Shown piece by piece: positions 26,254-34,845 of a DNA stretch of 46,777 nt. Every line of letters begins with the position of its first letter. The stretch's first letter is position 1. Source of the stretch: CANJXF01 sp043775015 (GTDB lineage Bacteria; Verrucomicrobiota; Verrucomicrobiia; Limisphaerales; CANJXF01); NCBI GenBank assembly GCA_043775015.1, contig JAYVSV010000176.1:1-46777 (forward strand). Reading direction: 5' to 3'. The translations under genes were made by a program, and so were the position numbers. The notes below the pieces were generated by a model, which saw only the letters and a program-made list of their open reading frames with translations, had not been told where the DNA came from and ran no database searches.

Positions 26254-26997
26254 CTACTTCCGCTTGAAAATAACGATGTGTTGCCGGGGCAGCACTTCGA
26301 TTGATTCTTTCCACTCCAATGGCTGTAGCGCCATTTCTTTGCGAAGCTGAACGACCGTCATTTTATGCACTGGCTTGATTGGCACTGCGGGATCTTCGCC
26401 ACGATATTCCACGAACACAATTCGCCCGCCCGGCTTGAGCGCTTTGCACATCGCCTGAGTCATCTCGAACGGAAAATCAAACTCGTGATAGACATCGACC
26501 AACAGAATTGTATCGATGGAACCTGCGGAAAGTTTTGGGTCGGTCACGGTGCCGAGAACCGGTTTGATGTTGTGAAACCCGGCCTGCACCGCTTTGTTGG
26601 TCAGAATATCCAGCATCTCCTGTTGAATTTCGACGGCGTAAATAATTCCCTTGTCACCGACTTTCTTGGAGAGCTTGCGTGAAATGTAGCCGGTGCCAGC
26701 GCCAATATCCGCGATGATTTCGCCCGGTTTTATTTTTAACGAGTCCACCATCAGATTCGTATTCTCTTCGGCTTCGCGTTCGGGACGTTCCAGCCAGTCG
26801 GCTCCTTGATGCCCCATCACATGAGCGATTTCGCGGCCCATAAAGAATTTCCCGATCCCATCGCGGTCATGTTCGGCGCGCGTTTCGTAAACGAACGGTT
26901 GCGCGTTGGTCACCTTCTCTACCGCGAAAGAATTAAAGTTGGCGAGCAACATCCCAACGCAGGTGAGACGCCGCCAGATGGAAAAGCTATTAGGCAT
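26254..26997 (-). CDS. SAM-dependent methyltransferase with signal peptide
   Basis: The 247-residue protein begins MPNSFSIWRRLTCVGMLLANFNSFA, a credible signal peptide. The mature part has DRDGIGKFFMGREIAHVMGHQG, a conserved stretch found in this family, then class I motif I IADIGAGTGYIS (95-106), an acidic motif II end AVEIQQEM, and LLVDVYHEFDFP. The fold is a standard Rossmann methyltransferase. Export is odd because SAM is cytosolic, so it may act at the membrane face or bind a different ligand. The substrate is unknown. The gene is followed, after 107 bases, by leuD. Confidence 0.8.
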   Translation of the reverse strand: MPNSFSIWRRLTCVGMLLANFNSFAVEKVTNAQPFVYETRAEHDRDGIGKFFMGREIAHVMGHQGADWLERPEREAEENTNLMVDSLKIKPGEIIADIGAGTGYISRKLSKKVGDKGIIYAVEIQQEMLDILTNKAVQAGFHNIKPVLGTVTDPKLSAGSIDTILLVDVYHEFDFPFEMTQAMCKALKPGGRIVFVEYRGEDPAVPIKPVHKMTVVQLRKEMALQPLEWKESIEVLPRQHIVIFKRK

Positions 26998-27066
26998 GAA
27001 CGCAGCGTAAATGGAAATCGCTTTGACTTCAACGGCGACAGCAGCGATTTTTAACGCGCTTTGGAC

Positions 27067-27156
27067 GGAAGGATGGCTGAGTGGTTTAAAGCTGCAGTTT
27101 ACTAAACTGCCGTAGCGCTTGCGTTACCGGGGGTTCGAATCCCTCTCCTTCCGCCA
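27067..27156 (+). tRNA. tRNA-Ser with ACT anticodon
   Basis: A full class II tRNA can be folded. The acceptor GGAAGGA (27067-27073) pairs with TCCTTCC (27146-27152), followed by discriminator G and an encoded CCA. The D stem is GCT/AGC. The anticodon stem is GCAGT/ACTGC around loop TTACTAA, placing A-C-T at positions 34-36 (27101-27103). The long variable arm is GTAGCG-CTTG-CGTTAC, and the T stem-loop is GGGGG-TTCGAAT-CCCTC. The long arm with G73 indicates serine identity. The anticodon would read AGU; the usual bacterial form is GCT, one base different. Confidence 0.88.
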
Positions 27157-27509
27157 TTTTCGTCGTTTTACCTCTAATAATCACTAAAAAATATTCTCCT
27201 TTTTCCCATAAAACGTAATGAACTCAAAACCCATAACGCATTACGATCCAATTTTCTTTTTTACACGTTTTCAGTCGGTAAATGTTGGCAACCGCTTCGA
27301 TGCGATTTGCCGACTGGCTTAATCTGCGGTCGCTCCCTAGGCTTCGCCGCTTTCAACCTTGAAAGTCTCGACTGCAGTGCGCTGCATCAAACCCTGTTCT
27401 TCGAAAAATTGGCAATCTCCATGCAAATGATTCCACACTCGAATGAGAAACGAACACACTTGCGCGTGGCGCGAACATAACCTATCAGACCGGACCGAAT
27501 TCTTAAATT
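27157..27509. other. Intergenic region after the tRNA
   Basis: This AT-rich 353-base gap holds no frame that I would call. A 7-bp inverted repeat, CGTAATG (27214-27220) with CATTACG (27239-27245), has an 18-base spacer and no U-tract. I saw no direct repeat of the tRNA 3' end that would mark an integration site. Confidence 0.5.
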
Positions 27510-28085
27510 ATGAACGAACGACAGAACGAAATCAGCGAACTAAAACAATTCATTGTCGATCTTAAAGAAGATCGTGCCGCCACAAAGGAAAAGGAAAAGC
27601 GGGAGGCGTGGACGAAATACGTCTCACTCTCCGTCGTCATCATTGCTGTCCTTGCCGGAATCGCTTCCCAATGGGGCGGCAAATACAGCAGCCGCACTCA
27701 AATGAGCCAGGCCCAGGCTTCCGACCAATGGGCCTTCTATCAGGCTAAATCGATCAAGCAACATCTCGACGAGGTGACGATTGCTCAATTGACGCCCAAT
27801 GCGAGCAACCCGGAATTGGCTAAAACCATAAAAAAACTCACGAGCGACCTCGCGCGCTATGACAAGGAGAAAGCTGAAATCAAAGCCAAAGCCGAAGAGT
27901 TGGAAAAGATTCGCGATGATGCCAGCAAACGCAGTGGAAAGTTGGGCCTCGCCATTTCTTATTTCACCGTCGCCATCGCCACCGCATCCATTTGCGTGGT
28001 CACAAAGAAAAAACCGCTCTGGTTTGTGGCGATGATTCTGGCTGGATTTGCCATGACGCAAATGGTGGTGGCGTGGGCTTTATAA
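27510..28085 (+). CDS. DUF4337-like membrane protein
   Basis: The 191-residue protein has a charged N-terminal helix, then WTKYVSLSVVIIAVLAGIAS (first membrane span). This is followed by SQAQASDQWAFYQAKSIKQH, the DUF4337 signature, and a charged coiled-coil-like stretch (about 110-145, rich in Lys, Glu and Ala). Two C-terminal spans follow, LAISYFTVAIATASICVV and LWFVAMILAGFAMTQMVV. It is thus an inner-membrane protein with a soluble middle domain. The family has no established function that I know of. Confidence 0.78.
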   Translation: MNERQNEISELKQFIVDLKEDRAATKEKEKREAWTKYVSLSVVIIAVLAGIASQWGGKYSSRTQMSQAQASDQWAFYQAKSIKQHLDEVTIAQLTPNASNPELAKTIKKLTSDLARYDKEKAEIKAKAEELEKIRDDASKRSGKLGLAISYFTVAIATASICVVTKKKPLWFVAMILAGFAMTQMVVAWAL

Positions 28086-28193
28086 TCGAGGTTTTAGTCC
28101 GCAATGATCTGCTCTTCAGTTGAGCTTTAATTCCTTCCGCAGGGAGCGCGGGCGAAGATGTCGGCCTCCAGCCGTTTCTTTAAGTTGGAATAA

Positions 28194-28310
28194 ATGAATG
28201 TCACCGCCTATTTGGTCGCCAAGGCTATTAGCTCGACGCCCATCGCTATCGGTCAGATTTTTCGGGGCAAGCGGAGTGTGAGCGCGGAAATGGCATTGAA
28301 ACTAGTTCTT
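28194..28310 (+). pseudogene. Fragment of a HigA/XRE-type antitoxin
   Basis: About 38 codons translate as MNVTAYLVAKAISSTP...GQIFRGKRSVSAEMALKL, which closely follows the HigA helix-turn-helix (VTAYRLAKAI...INGKRSVSAEMALRL). The usual ~20-residue N-terminus (a stop codon directly precedes the ATG) and the C-terminal half are missing. Beyond about 28305 the frame only continues as the antisense of the pseudopilin gene. No HigB toxin is adjacent. It looks like a relic of a toxin-antitoxin locus. Confidence 0.5.
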
Positions 28311-29174
28311 GCGAACGCTGCTGTGTTCCTTCAACCAATCGAAGTCGGTCGTGGGCGACGCTGCGAAGGTGCCGCCGGCACCGCCGTTTTGCGCCGGCCT
28401 TTTCGTATCGTCAAGAAACCAGCGATGGCTTTCCACGTGTCCGTCGGCGAAGGAAAGATTGGCCGCGCCGTTGTGGTAGGACGCAGGCAGGTTGCCCCAT
28501 CGCGGCTCGTCCCAGCGGTTCATGAAAAATCCGTCATTGATCGTGTCGGGGTGTTCATCGAGGAAAACATAAATCCTGGCCGGTTGATGAATTTCCGACG
28601 CGCGGAAAAATTGCACGAGCTGCGGATTGAAACGATTGGTCAATTCGCCGGGGTTTCCCACCAGCGAGTTCATGGAGAAACTGCGAATGCGCGGACCGTT
28701 CGCCGCGATGGACTTGTCGGAAGGACATTTAAAAACAGCGGTGCTCTTCTGGAGCAACGGCGAAAGTTTTCCATCGGTCAACGTGGCGAGGTTGGTGTTG
28801 CCATCACTGTCGAGCCAGTTTTCGAGATTGTTGACCCAGTTCTGCTGTAGCTTGGTGATGTCCTGAAGCCCGTGATTATTCACCAGTTGATCGGCGTTTT
28901 CATCTGTGTAAAGTGACCAGGCCACGGAGAGTTGTTTGATGTTATTCGCGCAGCCAATGCTTTGCGCCCTGAGTTTCGCCTTGCCGAGCACGGGCAACAA
29001 GATCGCCGCCAAAATGGCGATGATCGCAATGACGATCAGAAGTTCGACCAAGGTGAAACCACGATCACGCGCACTGGTGAAGCCGTGCGGGCGTTCCAGG
29101 TTTTCCGATGCCGCCGGCTTGCAATGTTCCTCAATATCCAAATTGAAATTTTCGTAAATACTTCGGCGGCACAT
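28302..29174 (-). CDS. Type II secretion/type IV pilin-like protein (pseudopilin)
   Basis: The 290-residue protein has a 39-residue leader ending RDRG, then FTLVELLIVIAIIAILAAILLPVLGKAK, the N-methylation and prepilin-peptidase site (cut after Gly39, Glu at +5). The C-terminus has NLPASYHNGAANLSFADGHVESHRW, the ending found in the very numerous verrucomicrobial and planctomycete pseudopilins. It is likely processed at the inner membrane and assembled in, or exported by, a type II-like system. No secretion gene is adjacent. Its 3' end overlaps the higA fragment on the other strand. Confidence 0.88.
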   Translation of the reverse strand: MCRRSIYENFNLDIEEHCKPAASENLERPHGFTSARDRGFTLVELLIVIAIIAILAAILLPVLGKAKLRAQSIGCANNIKQLSVAWSLYTDENADQLVNNHGLQDITKLQQNWVNNLENWLDSDGNTNLATLTDGKLSPLLQKSTAVFKCPSDKSIAANGPRIRSFSMNSLVGNPGELTNRFNPQLVQFFRASEIHQPARIYVFLDEHPDTINDGFFMNRWDEPRWGNLPASYHNGAANLSFADGHVESHRWFLDDTKRPAQNGGAGGTFAASPTTDFDWLKEHSSVRKN

Positions 29175-29361
29175 TTAAGGGCGACTTTAATCGGCTGCGA
29201 ACCGGAGGAAAGCAGGAAATCAAATCTGGAGGCCCTTTCTGGAAAAAGATGCCGGGAATTATTTCAGCGATTCTTATTTTGCAGCGAGCATTCAAAATTT
29301 CATTTCATCTGCCGAGCGAAAAACGTTGGCTTGGTTGAGTGAAAAATTTATTCTCGCGCAC

Positions 29362-30267
29362 GTGTCCGTTCAATTCACGATTCTCGGCAGCGGTTCCGGC
29401 GGGAACTGTGCCTATTTGGAAACCGCCGAAGTCCGCCTCCTCGTCGATGCGGGATTCAGCGGTCGCCAAATTCGCAACAAACTCGCCGCCCTTTCCCGCG
29501 CACCGGAGGGTCTTTCCGGTGTTCTGATTACGCATGAACATTCCGATCACATCTCGGGACTCGTTGGACTTGCGACCCGATTGAATCTGCCGATTTATTG
29601 CAATCGCCAGACCCGCGAAGCCATCGAATCGCAACTGGGCATCAAAATTAACGGCCAAATTTTTGAGACCGGCCAATCGTTTGAAATTGGCGATGTGCAA
29701 GTGGACACCTTCTCCATTCCGCACGATGCGATTGATCCGGTCGGATTTCTCCTGCGCACTCCAGCGGGACGAATCGGTTTTCTCACCGACCTCGGTCATG
29801 CAACAAAATTGATTATCGAGCGAATTCGTTCCTCGAACGTCCTTGTTTTGGAAACGAACCATGACGTGCAAATGTTGCAGGACGACCCGAAGCGTTCGTG
29901 GAGTTTGAAACAACGCATCCTGAGTCGGCACGGACACCTTTCAAACGAAGCCGGCGCGGATGTTGCCGGGCAGATTGCTTCATCTGATTTGCGTCACATC
30001 TATCTCGGACATCTCAGTCGCGATTGCAACAAACCGGAACTCGCCTATCGTGCGGTGACAGGTCGATTGAAAAAAATTGGGGCAACTCACATTGGCGTCG
30101 AGGTAACCTCGCAGGACACCCCCTGCTCCACGTTGCATCTGACAACGACGGCGCAGGCGAGCACCATTCCCGACGTGTTGAGCGAATCTTTTGCGCAAAC
30201 CATTCCCAAAATTCCTTCCGCGCCTGCATTTGTGCAGGAAGTTTTTGGCCAACAATCATTGCTTTGA
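29362..30267 (+). CDS. Metallo-beta-lactamase-fold hydrolase (YycJ/WalJ-like)
   Basis: The 301-residue protein, counted from a GTG at 29362, starts VQFTILGSGSGGNCAYLE, the usual YycJ-type opening. A TTG at 29326 would add unmatched residues. It has the metal motif THEHSDH (H58, H60, D62, H63), a later SIPHDAIDPVGFLL His, a GFLTDLGH Asp/His and a YLGHLSRDCNKPE ending. YycJ-like proteins are probable exonucleases or phosphodiesterases; the substrate here is unknown. A C-terminal extension of ~45 residues rich in Ser, Thr and Pro is poorly conserved. The next gene starts 4 bases after its stop. Confidence 0.85.
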   Translation: MSVQFTILGSGSGGNCAYLETAEVRLLVDAGFSGRQIRNKLAALSRAPEGLSGVLITHEHSDHISGLVGLATRLNLPIYCNRQTREAIESQLGIKINGQIFETGQSFEIGDVQVDTFSIPHDAIDPVGFLLRTPAGRIGFLTDLGHATKLIIERIRSSNVLVLETNHDVQMLQDDPKRSWSLKQRILSRHGHLSNEAGADVAGQIASSDLRHIYLGHLSRDCNKPELAYRAVTGRLKKIGATHIGVEVTSQDTPCSTLHLTTTAQASTIPDVLSESFAQTIPKIPSAPAFVQEVFGQQSLL

Positions 30268-30271
30268 TTTC

Positions 30272-30964
30272 ATGAAAATATTTTCTGTGTTATTCCTAAC
30301 CGCCGTTACAGCCTTGAATCTGGCCGCGCAATCCGTTGCGCTCAATCCTGATAAATTGCCGCCCACAATTGATCCGGCGAAGAAAGTTCATTTCGTCAGC
30401 ATCGATAATCGCTTTGAGCCAGCCAATTCGAATTGGGTCGCCTCGCTCAAAACGCTGACGGGCGGCGATCATACAACTGAACCGGTCACCATTGGAGGCC
30501 ACAGTGGCGTGCGGGTGATGGGGGTCAAATTCAACAACGCCGACGCGCAATTCCAAACCTGGGCCAGTCAGCATGAAGTGGATATTCTCATGCAGGTTTA
30601 CGGAGACGAGGCGCTGGTGAATGAAAAAGATGAACCGCGCTATTTTAATTTTCTCACCGGCACTTTGCCGGAACCCATTGCAGTGGATGGCGGAAATTTT
30701 CCTGCCTCTGCCAAAAACAAGAAGTGGAATTGGGTTTTGTTTCGCATCCCGAATGGATTGCGCCACATGGACGGAGGGCGGCTCATCGGCACCATTCACC
30801 CGAAGGCGCGCGGCGATTCTCCCATCGCAGGCGTGTCCGTTTTGAGCGGACAAAATGGAGGGACGATCCGCATGGATGGCCTGCACGATTTGAAAGTTCG
30901 TTTTGTCGCTTTCGGTGAAAAAGGGGCGTTCGGCGAACCAAATCAGATCAACGTTTTCAAATAG
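30272..30964 (+). CDS. Exported protein of unknown function (230 aa)
   Basis: ATG 30272 gives a clear signal peptide (MKIFSVLFLTAVTALNLAAQS). The mature protein, with VHFVSIDNRFEPANSNWVAS, contains WNWVLFRIPNGLRHMDGGRLIGTIHP and GGTIRMDGLHDLKVRFVAFGE, a beta-rich pattern. I do not recognise the family. It may be a carbohydrate-binding-like beta-sandwich, but this is a guess. It follows the MBL-fold gene by 4 bases, so they are probably co-transcribed. Its 3' end meets the convergent helicase gene 3 bases later. Confidence 0.75.
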   Translation: MKIFSVLFLTAVTALNLAAQSVALNPDKLPPTIDPAKKVHFVSIDNRFEPANSNWVASLKTLTGGDHTTEPVTIGGHSGVRVMGVKFNNADAQFQTWASQHEVDILMQVYGDEALVNEKDEPRYFNFLTGTLPEPIAVDGGNFPASAKNKKWNWVLFRIPNGLRHMDGGRLIGTIHPKARGDSPIAGVSVLSGQNGGTIRMDGLHDLKVRFVAFGEKGAFGEPNQINVFK

Positions 30965-30967
30965 CCA

Positions 30968-33900
30968 CTAAGCCAGCAGTTCTTGAATTTCTTCCCAGCT
31001 CAACGTCTCGGCTAACTGTTCTTCGCCTGCGAGCGTGGCTTTGATGACTTCACGTTTCCGGGTTTGGAGCGTCAGAATTTTTTCTTCAACCGTGCCGCGC
31101 GCGATCAATTTGTAACTGGTCACGACACGCGTCTGGCCAATGCGATGTGCGCGGTCGGTGGCTTGATCTTCCACCGCTGGATTCCACCACGGATCAAAAT
31201 GAATAACGGTATCGGCACCCGTGAGGTTTAGTCCCACGCCACCTGCCTTGAGGCTGATGAGAAAAACTGGAATGCTCTCGTTCGATTGAAAACGTGACAC
31301 GACTTCGCCACGATCTTTCGTCGAGCCATCCAGGTAACAGAACTCAATTCCTTCGCTCGAAAGTTTTTGTTTGAGCAGGGTCAACATTCCGACGAACTGA
31401 CTGAAGACGAGCACGCGATGACCACCGTCCAGAACTTCCTCGAGTAATTCGCTGAACGCTTCCATTTTGCCGGAATCTTCATCCTTGAGTTTCTGTGCTT
31501 CAGGTTCGTCGCCTTCCAATTTCAACAAGCGAAGGTCGCAGGAGATTTGGCGCAGGCGCAACAACGCCGTGAGAATGATCATCCGGCTTTTCTGCAAGCC
31601 CTGTGCATCAACCGCGTTGACCACTTCGCGACGGGTTGCTTCGAGAATTTGCGCGTAAACGGCCGACTGTTCCCCGGTTAGATCGCAAAAGGAAATCTGT
31701 TCGATTTTGTCGGGCAAATCTTTGGCGACATCGCGTTTCAAACGACGCAGAAGAAATGGTTTCAACCGGCGTGCGAGGCGCGCCTGCGCCTCGACGTTTT
31801 TCTCGCGGGTGATGGGAATCTCGTAACGTTCGCGAAAATCCTTGGCGGAACCGAGATAACCCGGCATGAGAAAATCAAAGATCGACCAGAGATCCAGGAC
31901 GGAGTTTTCCAGCGGCGTGCCGGTAAGGACAAGGCGATGCTTCGAGCGGATGGCTTTAACGGCTTGCGCGTTTTGCGTCTGGCGATTTTTGATGTGCTGC
32001 GCTTCGTCGAGAATGACAGTGTCGAATTCCAGACCGCGATATTTTTCCGCGTCGCGGCGGACCAGCGCGTAACTGGTGACGACGAGGTCCGCTTCAGGAA
32101 TTTTGTCGAAGAGACCGTGACGATCAGGGCCATTCAACGCGACGACTTTTAAATGCGGGGTGAATTTCATGACCTCGTTGACCCAGTTGAAGACAAGGCT
32201 CGTTGGACAAATAACGAGGGAAGGAATGCCGCGTTGCGGGAGTGACTGGAGAAACGCGAGAGCCTGCAATGTTTTGCCGAGACCCATTTCATCCGCGAGA
32301 ATTCCGCCAAAATTGTTGGCGCGCAGAAAATGCATCCAACCGACGCCGCTCTTTTGATACGGACGCAAGACAGACTCCAGATCGCCCAGCGGCGGGCATT
32401 CAATAATCGCGGCGCCACTTTGTTGTTTGGCGCGATTCGACCAATCGGCGGGTGCCTGAATTTGCCAGCCATTTTTTTCGCGCAAAGTAGCTTCAACGAA
32501 ACCAGCTTGCGCATTGTTCAGCCGATAACCTTGCGCATGCTGCTGCGGGGCGGCGTCGAGCAAAACTTCCTGTAATTCCTCCACGGCGCCGGTGTCGATG
32601 ACCGCAATTTTCCCGTTGCGCAAACGAGTGTGGCTTTGCCCGGACAAAACAAGCCGTTGAATTTCCGTCGCGGGAAATCGTTCGCCGCTGTTCGAGGCGA
32701 ACGAGACGTTGAGATCGAACCATTGCACGCCGGACGACGTGACCTGAAACTCTGGCTCGATCCATTCCAGATTTTTTGCGGTGCTGAATTGCAGGCGCTC
32801 CTCAAGCGTGATTTCCCATTCTCTTTGCAAACGCGGGTACTCGCGCGCGAAAAAGTTAAGCACCTGGTTTTGACCGACGAGTTGATAACGGCCCTGCGCG
32901 TCCGGCCCGTTGAACCCGGATCGAAGCAACCTCCCGAGAGCTTTCTGTTCAGAGGCGAGGTCGCGAGTAGAATAGCGCGTCGGAACATTGGGGTCGGGCA
33001 ACCAAAGTGTTTCCGCACTGGAAGTGACGCCAAGCGTCATGATGCGACTACCGTAAGCGCATTGAATCTGCGCATGCAATTGCGCGAGGCCGCCCGCAAG
33101 ATTGAGCAGGAACTTCGGTTCTTGTGGTTTTAGTGAGAAATCTTCCAGAGCGAAATTAGTTTCGATGTCACAGCTTTTTTGGAGCACAGCCCAGTCCTGA
33201 CTGAGAAATTGCGGAACAGCCAGGCGCGGGAGTCGCACTGGGGCGCGGAGCAAATCGAAGTAAGGTTTCGGCAAACCAAGCGGTTGAAACGTGTTCTCGC
33301 GAAACAACCACCCGGTTGCTCCAGAAAGAATTTTGACGGCGTCGATCTTCGATTTGAGCGAGAGAGATATTTCGCCGGAGGTTTCCAACGTGACAAGCAG
33401 AGGCAAGCGCAATGGCTCGCGAACGACAGTCAATGGTTGCGATTTGCCGACGGAGAGGCGCGGATGCCCAGCGAGCGCGGGCAAAAGATCGACCAACCCC
33501 TCGTTGCTCAGCATGAGCATCGCTGGAATTTCGCCCGGCGAAAGTTTCTCAACCTGATCCAACAACGCGGCATCGAAAGCAGAAAATTGAAACTCCTGCG
33601 TCAGCGGAAGTGAACTGAGCGGGGTGCGACCGTTTCGCCATTTCGCCTCGAAACAAAGCATTATCTTTCCTTTGTCGAGTGCCGACAAAATGTTTGGCGG
33701 AAAAATGAAAAACAGTTCGGCCAATTCTCCGGCTTCACCATCAGCAACGCGCAGGAGTCGGCGCACCGGACGACCGACGGGAACGGCGACTGGTTTCGTA
33801 TTCGCTGGAGTTGAGAGGATTGAAGATGCGGACGCTTTTTCCGGTTGCCCACGTTTCAAATGATGCAACCCGACCGCAACCGAATGGGCGCAAATCGTTC

Positions 33901-34132
33901 CCCATTCGCGTGATGTTCGGCAGTGACAAACGTTTTCGATATCAACCGTGCTTTTAATCACGAGCCCGGCGCGATAGGAAGTAGAGCCTTCCTGCACAAC
34001 ACCGCGAAGCATCGGCGGAGTCCAATTCGAACTGAGCACAGATCCGGTATCGAGACAGGCACGGGCCTGTTTCATGGCTTCCCAACCGGCGATTTGCGCG
34101 AGGAATTTTTCGTTGAGTTCGATCTGGCTCAT
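30968..34132 (-). CDS. SWIM zinc-finger SNF2-family helicase/ATPase
   Basis: The 1054-residue protein has an N-terminal SWIM zinc-binding motif (CHC...CAH, about residues 69-83). A long linker domain follows, then a Swi2/Snf2 core with Walker A LADEMGLGKTLQAL, DEAQ box VILDEAQHIKN, LTGTPLENS, SLKAGGVGLNL and HRIGQTRVV (motif VI). It would use ATP to move along or remodel DNA-protein complexes, possibly during transcription or repair. It lacks nuclease signatures. I chose ATG 34132; a GTG six codons upstream is possible. It is convergent with the secreted-protein gene and divergent from grpE. Confidence 0.88.
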   Translation of the reverse strand: MSQIELNEKFLAQIAGWEAMKQARACLDTGSVLSSNWTPPMLRGVVQEGSTSYRAGLVIKSTVDIENVCHCRTSREWGTICAHSVAVGLHHLKRGQPEKASASSILSTPANTKPVAVPVGRPVRRLLRVADGEAGELAELFFIFPPNILSALDKGKIMLCFEAKWRNGRTPLSSLPLTQEFQFSAFDAALLDQVEKLSPGEIPAMLMLSNEGLVDLLPALAGHPRLSVGKSQPLTVVREPLRLPLLVTLETSGEISLSLKSKIDAVKILSGATGWLFRENTFQPLGLPKPYFDLLRAPVRLPRLAVPQFLSQDWAVLQKSCDIETNFALEDFSLKPQEPKFLLNLAGGLAQLHAQIQCAYGSRIMTLGVTSSAETLWLPDPNVPTRYSTRDLASEQKALGRLLRSGFNGPDAQGRYQLVGQNQVLNFFAREYPRLQREWEITLEERLQFSTAKNLEWIEPEFQVTSSGVQWFDLNVSFASNSGERFPATEIQRLVLSGQSHTRLRNGKIAVIDTGAVEELQEVLLDAAPQQHAQGYRLNNAQAGFVEATLREKNGWQIQAPADWSNRAKQQSGAAIIECPPLGDLESVLRPYQKSGVGWMHFLRANNFGGILADEMGLGKTLQALAFLQSLPQRGIPSLVICPTSLVFNWVNEVMKFTPHLKVVALNGPDRHGLFDKIPEADLVVTSYALVRRDAEKYRGLEFDTVILDEAQHIKNRQTQNAQAVKAIRSKHRLVLTGTPLENSVLDLWSIFDFLMPGYLGSAKDFRERYEIPITREKNVEAQARLARRLKPFLLRRLKRDVAKDLPDKIEQISFCDLTGEQSAVYAQILEATRREVVNAVDAQGLQKSRMIILTALLRLRQISCDLRLLKLEGDEPEAQKLKDEDSGKMEAFSELLEEVLDGGHRVLVFSQFVGMLTLLKQKLSSEGIEFCYLDGSTKDRGEVVSRFQSNESIPVFLISLKAGGVGLNLTGADTVIHFDPWWNPAVEDQATDRAHRIGQTRVVTSYKLIARGTVEEKILTLQTRKREVIKATLAGEEQLAETLSWEEIQELLA

Positions 34133-34270
34133 AAATTTTTCCAGACTCACAGCTTTGCGTGTCGCGATGAGAATGACAAAATTTTTGTGTTATCCCTTTT
34201 CAGTTTAATTTTATCCATAGTTGCCCTGCGTAAAACGCATGTATATCTTTTCACCTCTTTTTTAGGAATC

Positions 34271-34843
34271 ATGAAGAACGAGACCGGGAAACAAATTAAC
34301 AGCGACATTGCCGAAAACGACGGACCTAATCCGAAGCAAACGGTCGTCGTGGACACACAGCTAACGCCTGAGCAGATGGCCGAACTTTTGCAACGCGCCG
34401 AGAAGGCCGACGAATCCTGGGATCGTCTGCTCCGGCAGACGGCCGATTTTGAAAATTACAAAAAGCGGGCCACTCGCGAAAAACAGGATGCGACAAAATA
34501 TGCCATCGAATCACTGCTGCAAAAATTAATTCCAGTGGTGGATAATTTCGAAGCAGCGCTGGCCGCAGCGTCCGGCCCAAACGCCTCTGCGGAGTCGTTG
34601 CAAACCGGAGTGAACATGATTTACACGCAGTTGAAATCCGCGCTGGCTGATTCCGGCTTGGAAGAAGTGGATGCGGCGAATAAGCCGTTTGATCCCAATT
34701 TTCACGAAGCGGTTTCGCAACAGGAAACAGCCGATGTTCCAGAGGGTCAGGTTATTCAGCAGCTTCGCAAAGGTTACAAGTTGCGCGACCGGCTCATCCG
34801 CCCAGCGACGGTCATCATCGCGAAAAAGCCTGCCACCGCATAA
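34271..34843 (+). CDS. grpE: GrpE nucleotide-exchange factor
   Basis: GrpE releases ADP from DnaK. The 190-residue protein has a long charged N-terminal helix (about 50-110, with LRQTADFENYKKRATREKQD), then LIPVVDNFEAAL and the C-terminal beta-domain with FDPNFHEAV and VIQQLRKGYKLRDRLIRPATVIIAK. ATG 34271 is the start matching the family; the frame is open further upstream, but that sequence is antisense to the helicase. A TTAGGAA stretch precedes it. It runs directly into dnaJ, with two bases between them. Confidence 0.95.
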   Translation: MKNETGKQINSDIAENDGPNPKQTVVVDTQLTPEQMAELLQRAEKADESWDRLLRQTADFENYKKRATREKQDATKYAIESLLQKLIPVVDNFEAALAAASGPNASAESLQTGVNMIYTQLKSALADSGLEEVDAANKPFDPNFHEAVSQQETADVPEGQVIQQLRKGYKLRDRLIRPATVIIAKKPATA

Positions 34844-34845
34844 CT

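Noticed and set aside
27094..27110. Reading the tRNA anticodon as TTA (suppressor) or TAC
   Set aside because: Both need a shifted anticodon stem. The 5-bp GCAGT/ACTGC stem with a 7-base loop fixes ACT at 34-36, with T33 and A37 in the usual places.
27214..27245. Hairpin CGTAATG/CATTACG as tRNA terminator
   Set aside because: The stem is AT-rich, the loop is 18 bases and there is no U-tract.
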